Positions 1-7,880 of a DNA stretch of 64,000 bases are shown piece by piece; within the stretch, counting starts at the first letter, position 1; every line of letters starts with the position of its first letter. The position numbers were made by a program, and so were the translations under genes. The DNA is from an uncultured Bacteroidales bacterium (lineage in GTDB: Bacteria > Bacteroidota > Bacteroidia > Bacteroidales > Paludibacteraceae): the NCBI GenBank assembly GCA_902798965.1, contig CADBYS010000022.1:1-64000 (forward strand), read 5' to 3'. The notes below the pieces were generated by a model that searched no databases, was not told the origin of the DNA, and saw only the letters and a list, made by a program, of their open reading frames with translations.

Positions 1-176
1 TGGATTTGGCGGAGAAGGCGCTCGTCAAGCTCGCTTGAGCGAGAGACTTATACGACAAATACACAAGTCCGGTACGGACAACAGACACCGGCAGGGTTTT
101 TTAAGGTTTTTGTTCTAACTAACTCATCGGAAATTTTGGGATAATTTTTGGTAATTTTTGACTAAAATGCGATTCT
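1..176. other. Window edge without a recognisable gene
   Basis: No convincing gene is visible. One frame ends in a short tail (DLAEKALVKLA, stop near base 38) that could be the C-terminus of a gene lying mostly outside the window, but eleven residues are not enough to say. The rest is A+T-rich leader before the small lipoprotein. Confidence 0.3.
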
Positions 177-359
177 ATGAAGCGATTATTATTGATTTTT
201 GTCGGGGTGTTGTGCGTTGCTGCCTGTGGTGCATTGATAAGCTCGTGCAACGTCACCCGCACCGTGACAACCTCAAGCCAATATGTCCAGCGAGGGGACA
301 CGACGGTAGTGATACAGTCCAAGACGATTGAGTCCTACGATGCCTCGAAGAGGCTATGA
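177..359 (+). CDS. Small putative lipoprotein, 60 aa
   Basis: Function not recognised. The N-terminus is a signal peptide: MKR, a hydrophobic stretch (LLLIFVGVLCVAACGALI), then a lipobox-like ISSC with Cys at about residue 23. The mature part is short and polar (NVTRTVTTSS followed by a GDTTVVIQSKTIESYDA segment) with no catalytic motif. It probably sits in an envelope membrane. It is followed by a 7-nt tandem repeat and an intrinsic terminator, so it seems to end a transcription unit. Small lipoproteins of this general style occur in Bacteroidota chromosomes and mobile elements; whether this one is element-derived cannot be decided here. Confidence 0.55.
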   Translation: MKRLLLIFVGVLCVAACGALISSCNVTRTVTTSSQYVQRGDTTVVIQSKTIESYDASKRL

Positions 360-368
360 CAAGGGACT

Positions 369-398
369 AAGTGACCAAGTACCAAGTACCAAGTGACA
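369..398. repeat. Heptameric tandem repeat (AAGTACC-type)
   Basis: About four units with a 7-nt period (AAGTGAC, CAAGTAC, CAAGTAC, CAAGTGA) directly after the lipoprotein stop codon and directly before the terminator. It has the same period as the GTCGAAA arrays elsewhere but a different sequence. Confidence 0.7.
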
Positions 399-403
399 AA
401 AAG

Positions 404-426
404 AGCCGTGCGAGCGGCTTTTTTTG
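404..426 (+). terminator. Intrinsic terminator after the lipoprotein gene
   Basis: Stem AGCCG / CGGCT (404-408, 415-419) with a 6-nt loop, followed by a run of seven T. The same hairpin-plus-T-run recurs at 2046-2067. Confidence 0.7.
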
Positions 427-475
427 TGCGATTTGACGAAAAAATGCAAAAAATATACACTATTATAGCAAATAA

Positions 476-507
476 TTTGCAAATATCAATTATTTTTTGT
501 ATCTTTG
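476..507 (+). promoter_or_regulatory. Bacteroidota-type promoter
   Basis: TTTG at 476-479, a 20-nt spacer, then TATCTTTG at 500-507, matching the -33/-7 consensus. It lies 45 nt before the DUF975-like gene. Confidence 0.75.
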
Positions 508-551
508 TAGTCTGAAACGTAAAATCGGCATCGTAACAACTATAAAACGCT

Positions 552-1445
552 ATGAAACTATCGTCGGAATACCGAAAATTGGCATGGAAAGCCTTGCTGG
601 CGAACAAGAAGGAGTCAAGCCTTATCATGTTGCTGCCCGTTGCGGCAATGATCGTGCTATTTGTTCTGATACTGCTGTGTCTGGTTCCCGTATTTAACGG
701 TTTGGAAGGTTTAGGTTTGGCAGGGCTGATACTTATCCCTCTGCTTGCCTTGTTTACGGTGGGTATATTGACGTACTACCTACCCGTCTGGTACTTGGCG
801 CTGTATCGCGGTCAGTCGGTGCTTGCCAACCCCTGCAAAGTCAGCTACCAACGCGCCTTGGCGGTGACGCTGATCTGCGCGATTCCCGTCATATTGTACG
901 AAGCGGTGAACATGATGATACAGTTCGGCCATTGGAGCCCGGGTGTGAAAGCCATACTGGGTCTGGTGTTTATCGGGCTGCTGTGCTGGTACATGTGGTG
1001 GTACTACGCCGTGGCGATGACTATGCCGCTGCTGGTACACGATCATCCCGAGGAGTCGGTGTGGGCAATGACCAAACGCAGCATCCGGATGATGGACGGC
1101 TACAAGATGAAGCTGTTCTGGGTGGATTTTGAGATCTTCATCTGGCTGCTGGCTGCGATGCTTGGCATCTACTTCATCGGTATAGCGTACTTTGTGATCC
1201 AGATGATCAAATCCGCGCTGACCAACCCCGATGCCTTAGGAGCATTGGACGGCAGCGTAAGTGACACGCTGAGTTACATGCTGAGCATGCCGGGTATGTC
1301 CGGATTGCTGACAGCCATCGTGGCGTTGGTGATCGTGATGCTGTTTGCCGGATTGTTCATCGTTTGGCCGATGATCTACTTCGCCCATGCGGAGTTCTAT
1401 AAGGATCTGCTGGCGGAAAATACGGAGGATGCCGAAAGGCCGTGA
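552..1445 (+). CDS. Integral membrane protein, DUF975-like, 297 aa
   Basis: A polytopic membrane protein with about six hydrophobic segments, for example residues 24-45 (IMLLPVAAMIVLFVLILLCL) and 60-80. Two features resemble DUF975 proteins: a central S-x-RMMDGYKMKLFWVDFEIFIW segment and a C-terminal AHAEFYKDLL just after the last membrane span. DUF975 members have no known function. There is no signal peptide or catalytic motif. It follows a good promoter and is followed after 34 nt by another small membrane protein, so the two are probably cotranscribed. The family call is from pattern resemblance only. Confidence 0.6.
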   Translation: MKLSSEYRKLAWKALLANKKESSLIMLLPVAAMIVLFVLILLCLVPVFNGLEGLGLAGLILIPLLALFTVGILTYYLPVWYLALYRGQSVLANPCKVSYQRALAVTLICAIPVILYEAVNMMIQFGHWSPGVKAILGLVFIGLLCWYMWWYYAVAMTMPLLVHDHPEESVWAMTKRSIRMMDGYKMKLFWVDFEIFIWLLAAMLGIYFIGIAYFVIQMIKSALTNPDALGALDGSVSDTLSYMLSMPGMSGLLTAIVALVIVMLFAGLFIVWPMIYFAHAEFYKDLLAENTEDAERP

Positions 1446-1479
1446 AAACGAGTAGGCAGAACATAAAAATCTTATTAGT

Positions 1480-1914
1480 ATGGAAAACGAGACCCCTGTA
1501 GCAAACGCCAAACCCGCCTACGAGCTGCGAACTGAACGCGGTTTGGCAAAGTATTTTCTGTTGAGCATCATCACGTTCGGCATCTATGCGATTGTTGTTG
1601 AGTCGCACATCTCCGAGGAACTGAACCTGGTAGTTACTCCGCACGACAACCGTCGCACGATGCACTTCTGCCTTATCTATTTCATCTTCTCATGGCTGAC
1701 AATGGGTATTGTGCCTCTGGTATGGTATCATCGTACTTCCGACCGTATGGGCAATGAGCTCAAACGCCGCGGTTTGGATTATGAGTTCGGCGCAAGCGAC
1801 TTCTGGCTCTGGTGCATCCTGGGCAGCCTGATCCTGGTTGGACCGTTCATCTACACCCACAAGCGCATGAAAGCAATGAACCTGATCAATGCCGACTATA
1901 ACGCGAAAGGTTAA
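1480..1914 (+). CDS. DUF4234-like membrane protein, 144 aa
   Basis: The protein has an N-terminal polar segment, then FLLSIITFGIYAIVV, a second hydrophobic pair near residues 60-80, and a last one (FWLWCILGSLILVGPFIYTHKRM). The order 'L.SIITFGIY' / 'polar loop' / 'F.W.ILG..I..GP..Y..K....MN' is that of DUF4234 membrane proteins. The function of the family is unknown. It sits 34 nt behind the DUF975-like gene and before a terminator, making a two-gene unit. The start ATG at 1480 is the only reasonable one. Confidence 0.65.
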   Translation: MENETPVANAKPAYELRTERGLAKYFLLSIITFGIYAIVVESHISEELNLVVTPHDNRRTMHFCLIYFIFSWLTMGIVPLVWYHRTSDRMGNELKRRGLDYEFGASDFWLWCILGSLILVGPFIYTHKRMKAMNLINADYNAKG

Positions 1915-1923
1915 ATGTGATTA

Positions 1924-2024
1924 TGGAGTAAGGAGTAAGGAATAAAGACTTAAATGTTTTCGACTGATGTAACTTGTCTTTACTCTTTCAGCGAAGCGGT
2001 CTTTACTCCTTATTCCAAAGGCTA
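1924..2024. repeat. Imperfect palindromic spacer repeat (AGCGAAGCGGTCTTTACTCC family)
   Basis: The left arm GGAGTAAGGAATAAAGAC is complementary to the right arm GTCTTTACTCCTTATTCC; between them lies TACTCTTTCAGCGAAGCGG. Related copies occur at 21346-21390 and 27957-28051, and the core motif also appears inside rlmN. It probably folds into a long hairpin in RNA. Confidence 0.65.
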
Positions 2025-2045
2025 AAAGCCAAAAATAAAAAAAAG

Positions 2046-2067
2046 AGCCGTGTCAACGGCTTTTTTT
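2046..2067 (+). terminator. Intrinsic terminator
   Basis: Stem AGCCG / CGGCT with a 6-nt loop and seven T. It closes the two-gene membrane-protein unit just ahead of the rimO promoter. Confidence 0.75.
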
Positions 2068-2076
2068 GTGAAAATA

Positions 2077-2108
2077 TTTGCATATATCAAAAAAAATTTG
2101 TATCTTTG
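2077..2108 (+). promoter_or_regulatory. Bacteroidota-type promoter of rimO
   Basis: TTTG 2077-2080, 20-nt spacer, TATCTTTG 2101-2108. A second TATCTTTG with the same following bases (TAGGC/CAGGC) lies at 2175-2182 but lacks an upstream TTG at the right distance. Between the two, CCCCGT (2133-2138) and ACGGGG (2158-2163) could pair as a leader hairpin. Confidence 0.75.
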
Positions 2109-2202
2109 CAGGCGCAAAAGATATGCCCCTTTCCCCGTGGCGGTTTTCCCCGCTTCAACGGGGACAACCTAGTGTATCTTTGTAGGCTTTTTTTATTGAT
2201 AT

Positions 2203-3612
2203 ATGCATAAAGGCGAGATAGATATAATCACGTTGGGTTGCTCGAAGAACCTGGTGGATGCGGAACGTGTGATGCGACGGCTGGAGTTGCACGGCTACAC
2301 GTGCGTGCATGACGCACCGGCACCTAAAGGCGAAATAGCGATCATCAACACCTGCGGATTCATCGGTGATGCCAAGGAGGAAAGCATCAACATGATATTG
2401 GAGATGGCTGAGCGGAAGAAACACCGGCAGCTGCGGCAACTGTACGTCATGGGCTGCCTGAGTCAGCGCTACATGGAGGAGCTGGTACGCGAGATTCCCG
2501 AGGTGGACGGCTGGTACGGGAAGTTTGATTACGATGCGCTCGTGGAGCTATTAGTCGAAAGTCGAAAGTCGAAAGTCGAAAGCCACAAATGTGCCGTATA
2601 TGAGCGGACAATAACCACGCCGAGGCACTACACGTACGTGAAGATATCCGAGGGCTGCAACCGCTTCTGCTCGTACTGCGCTATACCGCTGATTACCGGC
2701 AGACATCAGTCACGGCCGATGGACGAGATACTCGACGAGGTGCGCTGGCTCGTCACGCAAGGCGTGAAGGAGTTCAATATCATTGCACAAGATTTGTCGT
2801 CGTACGGGCTGGATTTGAGCTGTACGGATCTCACGGATCAAACGGAAAACAATGGTTCAAAAGCCAAAGGCAAACATCGGTTGGCGGAACTTATCGATCA
2901 GATGGCACAGATAGAGGGCGTGCAGTGGATACGCTTGCACTACGCCTACCCTGCCGACTTCCCGTACGATATACTGCCCGTGATGGCGAGACATCCGAAC
3001 ATCTGCAAGTACATGGATATCGCGTTGCAGCATTGCACGGATCATATGCTCAGCCAGATGCGCCGGCACATTACCGCCGCGGAGCAAGACGAACTGCTCG
3101 CGCGCATACGCCGCGAAGTGCCGGGCATAACGCTGCGCACCACCCTGCTGGTGGGACACCCGGGCGAGACCGAACAGGACTTTGAGGCACTCAAGGCGTG
3201 GGTACAAAAACAGCGATTCGACCGTATGGGCGCGTTCGCCTACTCCGACGAGGAAGGTACGTACGCCAACACCCATTACAAGGACGATATACCTGACGAG
3301 ATAAAGCAGCAGCGGCTGGATGAACTGATGATGATACAGGAGCAGATTGCCGCCGAGCTCAACGAGCAGAAGGTGGGCACCGTGCAGCGCGTGATCATCG
3401 ACCGCGAGGAAGGTGAGTATATGGTTGGCCGCACGCAATCCGACTCGCCCGAGGTGGACGGGGAAGTGCTGATACGAGTCGAAAGTCAAAAGACAGACCC
3501 TCCCCAACCCTCCCTCAAAGGGCGGGAGGATATACCAAACGTCAAAATCGGAGAGTTTTACGATATAAAAATAACCGGCTTCGAAGGAGTCGATTTATAC
3601 GGAGAGATATGA
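2203..3612 (+). CDS. rimO: Ribosomal protein uS12 methylthiotransferase RimO
   Basis: A radical-SAM enzyme that methylthiolates the conserved Asp of ribosomal protein uS12 in the cytoplasm. The N-terminal UPF0004 domain carries ITLGCSKN, NTCGFIG and GCLSQRY; the radical-SAM motif is C152-x3-C156-x2-C159 (GCNRFCSYC); a TRAM domain ends in DLYGEI. The protein is 469 aa, longer than the roughly 430-440 usual. The excess falls in three places that look inserted: residues 118-127 (VESRKSKVES, from a GTCGAAA array), about 206-222 (low-complexity, TDQTENNGSKAK), and 426-443 in the TRAM domain (ESQKTDPPQPSLKGRED, also repeat-derived). All three keep the frame, so the gene is probably functional. Its stop overlaps the next start (ATGA). 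Confidence 0.95.
   Translation: MHKGEIDIITLGCSKNLVDAERVMRRLELHGYTCVHDAPAPKGEIAIINTCGFIGDAKEESINMILEMAERKKHRQLRQLYVMGCLSQRYMEELVREIPEVDGWYGKFDYDALVELLVESRKSKVESHKCAVYERTITTPRHYTYVKISEGCNRFCSYCAIPLITGRHQSRPMDEILDEVRWLVTQGVKEFNIIAQDLSSYGLDLSCTDLTDQTENNGSKAKGKHRLAELIDQMAQIEGVQWIRLHYAYPADFPYDILPVMARHPNICKYMDIALQHCTDHMLSQMRRHITAAEQDELLARIRREVPGITLRTTLLVGHPGETEQDFEALKAWVQKQRFDRMGAFAYSDEEGTYANTHYKDDIPDEIKQQRLDELMMIQEQIAAELNEQKVGTVQRVIIDREEGEYMVGRTQSDSPEVDGEVLIRVESQKTDPPQPSLKGREDIPNVKIGEFYDIKITGFEGVDLYGEI
2554..2582 (+). repeat. In-gene heptamer array, 4 x GTCGAAA
   Basis: Four perfect GTCGAAA units plus one G inside rimO, read as V-E-S-R-K-S-K-V-E-S. An array of the same length lies in the UPF0597 gene at 15559-15587. 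Confidence 0.9.
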
Positions 3613-3887
3613 CAAACAAAGAACTTATTCAGTCCGTGTCGCAGAAGGCGGCACTGAGCAAGCAGGCAACAGAGAAGTTGCTTGAGTCAACCGTACAGAT
3701 CATTGCCCAGACGCTGAGCGAGGGAGGGGACGTTAAGATCCAACACTTCGGTTCGCTGGAGGTGCGTGATCATCAGTCACGAATCATCACCAACCCGCGC
3801 AACGGCAAGCAGACCGAGATTCCCGCCAAACAGGTGTGGACATTCAAGGCAAATAACCGGCTGAAGGAAGCGGTGAATGAGAAATAA
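3609..3887 (+). CDS. HU family DNA-binding protein, 92 aa
   Basis: A small basic histone-like protein that bends DNA as a dimer. It has the canonical HU layout: two N-terminal helices (TNKELIQSVSQKAALSKQATEKLL), then GGDVKIQHFGSLEVRDHQSRIITNPRNGKQTEIPA with the DNA-binding arm containing NPRNG (the usual RNP position reads NPRNG), and a C-terminal helix with FKANNRLKEAVN. Length is normal for the family. The start overlaps the rimO stop by 4 nt, so translation is probably coupled. The next gene carries a second HU fold. Confidence 0.9.
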   Translation: MTNKELIQSVSQKAALSKQATEKLLESTVQIIAQTLSEGGDVKIQHFGSLEVRDHQSRIITNPRNGKQTEIPAKQVWTFKANNRLKEAVNEK

Positions 3888-3894
3888 TAAATGT

Positions 3895-4025
3895 TAGTGA
3901 GCTTCGCTGTTAGTGATTTCATGTTAATGAGCCTCCGGCTGTTAATGATTGCATGTTAACACGAAGTCAACAACACGAAGTCACAAACACGAAGTCACAA
4001 ACACGAAGTAAATAACATGCAATAA
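3895..4025. repeat. Intergenic tandem repeats, including a 14-nt unit
   Basis: GTTAGTGAGC/GTTAATGAGC units come first. Then three to four copies of a 14-nt unit (ACACGAAGTCACAA) run from about 3957 to 4010. They fill almost the whole gap between the two HU-type genes. A 14-nt array of related sequence lies at 50306-50403. Confidence 0.75.
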
Positions 4026-4030
4026 CACAT

Positions 4031-5113
4031 ATGGCAGAACATTTGACGATGGTAGGTCTGCGTCGTGCATTGAGTGCACAGGGCAGAGTGAGCGAGAAGG
4101 TGGCAGATGACTTTCTTTCAGCCTTGACGGCAAGTATTCAGGACGGCCTGAAAGCAGACGGCAGCGTGACGGTCAACGGTTTGGGTACATTCAAACTGCA
4201 AGAAATGCCTGCACGCGAGAGTGTGAACGTAAGTACCGGCGAACGGATCACCATAGAGGGCTACAAGAAAGTGGTGTTCACGCAAGGCACGTCGCGCGCA
4301 AAAGCCGCCAAACACGCCCAGGAAGAACCGATTGACCCGATAAAGAAACTCGGTGAGCAAGCCGAGGAGATCAAGGATATACTGAGCGAGATTTCCGCTA
4401 TCAACGGGGAGGAACCGGCAGCAGAGCCGCAGCCGGTAGTATCGCCCGAGCCGGTAGTAGAACCCGAGCCTGTGGTAGAGCCGCAGCCGGTGGTAGAACA
4501 GCCTGTGGTAGAACAGCCTGCAGAGCAACCCGCAGAAGAGCCGAAAGAGGAAAAGGACGAGAAGAAGCCGTTCAATCCGTGGCTGACAGGACTGATAACT
4601 ATCGGAGTGTTTGCGATGGTTCTGGTGATCGTATTCTTTATTCTCCGGCACTCAATCATCCAATGGGCAGAGAACATGCGCTCGAATCTGGAGCAACGCG
4701 CAAATACGCCTAAACAGCAAACGGTAGAGCCGGAGAAAACGGCGGACTTCGCTGCCGAGGCGGAAGCAGTAGCGAGTGCGGAAAGCACGGAACAAACGGA
4801 AGTTACCGCAGCAAGCCCGGAAGCCAAAGAGCCGAGCTACTACAACGATGCCGAGAGGAAGTTCACGGAGTGGCAGGCTACGGAGATCGTGGGACAAGAC
4901 AGCCGGCTGGCATGGGTGGCAAAGAAACATTACGGCGAGAAAGCATTGTGGGTATTCATCTACGAGGCCAACAGAGACAAACTGAATGCCCCCGATCATG
5001 TGCTGCCCGGCATGGAGCTGCGCATACCCAAGCTGCCCGCTGAGCTTCGGGACGTAAATAACCCGAAGACCAAAGCCTTGCTCGAGAGGCTGAGCGAGGA
5101 ATATTTGCAATAG
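4031..5113 (+). CDS. Membrane-anchored HU-domain protein with C-terminal LysM domain
   Basis: A 360-aa protein with four parts. Residues 1-90 are an HU/IHF-like DNA-binding fold (LTMVGLRRALSAQGRVSEKVADDFL, then GSVTVNGLGTFKL and VNVSTGERITI). Residues 115-180 are a Pro/Glu/Val-rich linker with repeated PEPVVEPEPVV and QPVVEQP units. Residues about 184-206 are one transmembrane helix (TGLITIGVFAMVLVIVFFIL). The C-terminal part, after an acidic/Ala-rich stretch, holds a LysM-type fold (SRLAWVAKKHYGEKALWVFIYEANRDKL followed by PGMELRIPKL). LysM binds peptidoglycan and HU binds DNA, so the layout suggests a tether between nucleoid and cell wall; this role is inferred. The stop codon TAG shares its G with the following heptamer array. 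Confidence 0.85.
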   Translation: MAEHLTMVGLRRALSAQGRVSEKVADDFLSALTASIQDGLKADGSVTVNGLGTFKLQEMPARESVNVSTGERITIEGYKKVVFTQGTSRAKAAKHAQEEPIDPIKKLGEQAEEIKDILSEISAINGEEPAAEPQPVVSPEPVVEPEPVVEPQPVVEQPVVEQPAEQPAEEPKEEKDEKKPFNPWLTGLITIGVFAMVLVIVFFILRHSIIQWAENMRSNLEQRANTPKQQTVEPEKTADFAAEAEAVASAESTEQTEVTAASPEAKEPSYYNDAERKFTEWQATEIVGQDSRLAWVAKKHYGEKALWVFIYEANRDKLNAPDHVLPGMELRIPKLPAELRDVNNPKTKALLERLSEEYLQ

Positions 5114-5147
5114 TCAAAAGTCAAAAGTCGAAAGTCGAAAGCAAAAA
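5113..5147 (+). repeat. Heptamer array forming the entire uvrA leader
   Basis: Five heptamers (GTCAAAA x2, GTCGAAA x2, GCAAAAA). The array begins on the last base of the upstream stop codon and ends immediately before the GTG start of uvrA, whose GT is in phase with the repeat. Confidence 0.9.
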
Positions 5148-7880
5148 GTGGATAAAGGTGTGATACATATTGAAGGGGCGCGGACGAACAACCTGAAAAA
5201 CGTGAGCGTGGATATACCTCGCGAGCAGATGGTGGTAGTCACGGGCGTGAGCGGCAGCGGCAAATCGTCGCTGGCGTTCGATACCCTGTATGCCGAGGGA
5301 CAACGCCGGTACGTGGAGAGCCTGAGTTCCTACACGCGGCAGTTCCTGGGCAGGATGCAGAAACCTGATGTCGATACCATCGACGGTATACCTCCCGCGA
5401 TAGCCATAGAGCAGAAAGTGAGTTCGCGTAACCCGCGTTCTACCGTTGGCACCGTGACGGAGATCTACGACTACCTCAAGCTGCTCTTTGCGCGCGCCGG
5501 GGTGACCCTCTCGCCCGTGAGCGGCCTGGAGGTGAAGCGTCACACCGTAGCCGACGTGCTGCACACGCTGCGCGAGCAACCCAAAGGCACGCGCATCATG
5601 TTGCTCTCGCCCTTATCCGACCGCCCCTTGGAAAGCCTGATCAGCGAGGGCTACTCCCGCCTGCTGCACGTGCAGGAAGACGGCAGCGCGGATATACTGC
5701 GCCTGAGCAGCAGCCTGAACGAAGAGTTGCTGGAAGACCTGAGCAACGTGTATCTGCTGGTTGACCGCATCGTTGCCGACGGCGAGAAAGCCACCGAGAA
5801 CCGCTTTGCCGACTCCGTGCAGACCGCCTTCTATGAAGGCAAAGGCGAGTGCGTGCTGAGGATTGAAACGGAGATGGTGAAATTCTCGGAGCGGTTTGAG
5901 GCGGACGGCATACAGTTCGTGGAACCCACGGAGCATCTGTTTAACTTCAACAACCCGCTCGGCGCGTGCCCCACGTGCAACGGCTTCGGCAACATCATCG
6001 GCATCGATGCCGATCTGGTAGTGCCCGACAAGTCCAAGAGCATATACGAGGGGGCTATAGCCTGCTGGCGCGGCGAGAAGATGAGCGCCTGGAAAGACGA
6101 ACTGATCTACCACGCGGCGGAGTTCGACTTCCCCATCCATACGCCGTTCTATGCCCTGACACCCGAACAGAAACATCTGATCTGGACGGGCAACGAATAT
6201 TTCCACGGACTCAACGACTTTTTCCACATGCTCGAGAAAGACCAGTTCTCGAAGATCCAGTACCGCGTGATGCTTGCCCGCTATCGCGGCAAAGCCACCT
6301 GTCCGGACTGCCACGGTATGCGTCTCAGGAAAGAAGCCTCGTACGTTTGGGTGGGCGGCAAGCGCCTGACGGATATTGCCGCGATGCCTGTGAGCGAGGT
6401 GAAGCCTTGGGTGGAAGAGCTGGAAGAGCAATGCAAGGCCGGCGACAAACGCTTGGCAGGCATGGGCGAACTGCTCCTGGAGATCAAGAGCCGCCTGCAG
6501 TTCATGGAGGATGTGGGACTGAGCTACCTGACGCTGAACCGTATGGCCTCTACCCTCTCCGGAGGCGAGAGCCAGCGCATCAACCTGGCGAAATCCTTAG
6601 GCAGCAGTCTGGTGGGTAGTCTGTATGTGCTCGACGAGCCGTCTATCGGTCTGCACGCCCGCGACACCGAGCGCCTGATACATGTGCTGCACGAGTTGCG
6701 CGACCTGGGCAACACAATCGTAGTCGTGGAGCACGATGAGGATATCATGATGGCGGCGGACTATATGATTGAAATTGGTCCGAAAGCCGGCAGTCACGGC
6801 GGCGAAGTGACCTATGTAGGCAAGCCCAGGCTGCAGGAGTTTCCGTCGGTGATTCCGCCCGAACGCCGTCCGTGGAGTAACTATATCGAGGTGGTAGGCG
6901 CTGCCGAGAACAACCTGCAGAACCTGAATGTCAAGTTCCCATTGGGCGTGCTGACGGTGATCACGGGCGTGAGCGGCAGCGGCAAATCATCGCTGGTAAG
7001 CAAGGTGCTCTACCCTGCCTTGAAGAAACATTACGGTGGCATCTACGCCGAGCATACAGGCGACTACGGCAGTCTGAAAGGCAGTATGCATCTATTGAAG
7101 GACGCGGAGTTCGTTGACCAGAATCCGCTGAGTAAGTCTTCGCGCTCCAACCCCGTGACGTACATGAAGGCATTCGACGAGATCCGCCGCGTGTTTGCCG
7201 ACCAACAGCTGTCGAAGCAGATGGGTTATACGCCTGCCCACTTCTCGTTCAACACCCCGGGCGGGCGCTGCGAGCAGTGCCAAGGCGAAGGTACGATAAC
7301 CATCGAGATGCAATTCATGGCGGATATAGTGATCGAGTGCGAGCACTGCCACGGTATGCGCTACAAGCAGGAGATACTGGAGGTGACCTTCGGCGGCAAG
7401 AACATCCACGATATACTCGAAATGACCGTGGACGAAGCCATCGACTTTTTCACCGAGCACGGCTGCCGGAAAGTGGTGAAGCTATTGAAGCCCCTGCAGG
7501 ACGTAGGTATCGGTTACGTGAAGCTCGGTCAGTCAAGCAGCACGTTGTCGGGCGGTGAGAGTCAGCGCGTGAAACTCGCCTCGTACCTGGCTCAGGAGGA
7601 CAGCAAACCGATGATGTTCATCTTCGACGAGCCGACAACCGGATTGCATCATCAGGATGTGCTTGTGCTGCTCAATGCCCTGGAGCGACTGATAAGCAAG
7701 GGGCATACGGTAGTAGTGATTGAGCATAACCCCACGCTGATCATGGCAGCCGATCACGTGATAGATCTCGGCCCCGAAGGCGGTTCTGAGGGCGGACGGA
7801 TAGTGGCGGAAGGAACACCGGAACAGATCATGGCGTGCGAGCAGAGTTATACAGGTAAAGCATTGAAGAATTGGCTTTAA
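5148..7880 (+). CDS. uvrA: Excinuclease ABC subunit A, UvrA2-type
   Basis: The damage-recognising ATPase of nucleotide excision repair, working with UvrB and UvrC. It is 910 aa with two ABC ATPase halves: Walker A at residues 33-41 (GVSGSGKSS) and again in the second half, two LSGGESQR signatures, and Walker B regions LDEPSIGLH and FDEPTTGLH. Zinc-binding CxxC pairs are present ([32 protein letters not shown]). Details such as [30 protein letters not shown] and TLSPVSG resemble the second UvrA paralogue found in many Bacteroidota, so another uvrA may exist elsewhere. The start is GTG, directly after a heptamer array with no Shine-Dalgarno. The end overlaps the ABC-F gene by 10 nt. Confidence 0.93.
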   Translation: MDKGVIHIEGARTNNLKNVSVDIPREQMVVVTGVSGSGKSSLAFDTLYAEGQRRYVESLSSYTRQFLGRMQKPDVDTIDGIPPAIAIEQKVSSRNPRSTVGTVTEIYDYLKLLFARAGVTLSPVSGLEVKRHTVADVLHTLREQPKGTRIMLLSPLSDRPLESLISEGYSRLLHVQEDGSADILRLSSSLNEELLEDLSNVYLLVDRIVADGEKATENRFADSVQTAFYEGKGECVLRIETEMVKFSERFEADGIQFVEPTEHLFNFNNPLGACPTCNGFGNIIGIDADLVVPDKSKSIYEGAIACWRGEKMSAWKDELIYHAAEFDFPIHTPFYALTPEQKHLIWTGNEYFHGLNDFFHMLEKDQFSKIQYRVMLARYRGKATCPDCHGMRLRKEASYVWVGGKRLTDIAAMPVSEVKPWVEELEEQCKAGDKRLAGMGELLLEIKSRLQFMEDVGLSYLTLNRMASTLSGGESQRINLAKSLGSSLVGSLYVLDEPSIGLHARDTERLIHVLHELRDLGNTIVVVEHDEDIMMAADYMIEIGPKAGSHGGEVTYVGKPRLQEFPSVIPPERRPWSNYIEVVGAAENNLQNLNVKFPLGVLTVITGVSGSGKSSLVSKVLYPALKKHYGGIYAEHTGDYGSLKGSMHLLKDAEFVDQNPLSKSSRSNPVTYMKAFDEIRRVFADQQLSKQMGYTPAHFSFNTPGGRCEQCQGEGTITIEMQFMADIVIECEHCHGMRYKQEILEVTFGGKNIHDILEMTVDEAIDFFTEHGCRKVVKLLKPLQDVGIGYVKLGQSSSTLSGGESQRVKLASYLAQEDSKPMMFIFDEPTTGLHHQDVLVLLNALERLISKGHTVVVIEHNPTLIMAADHVIDLGPEGGSEGGRIVAEGTPEQIMACEQSYTGKALKNWL

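Noticed and set aside
1974-2210. A 78-codon frame before rimO
   Set aside because: It reads through a palindromic repeat, a terminator and the rimO promoter.
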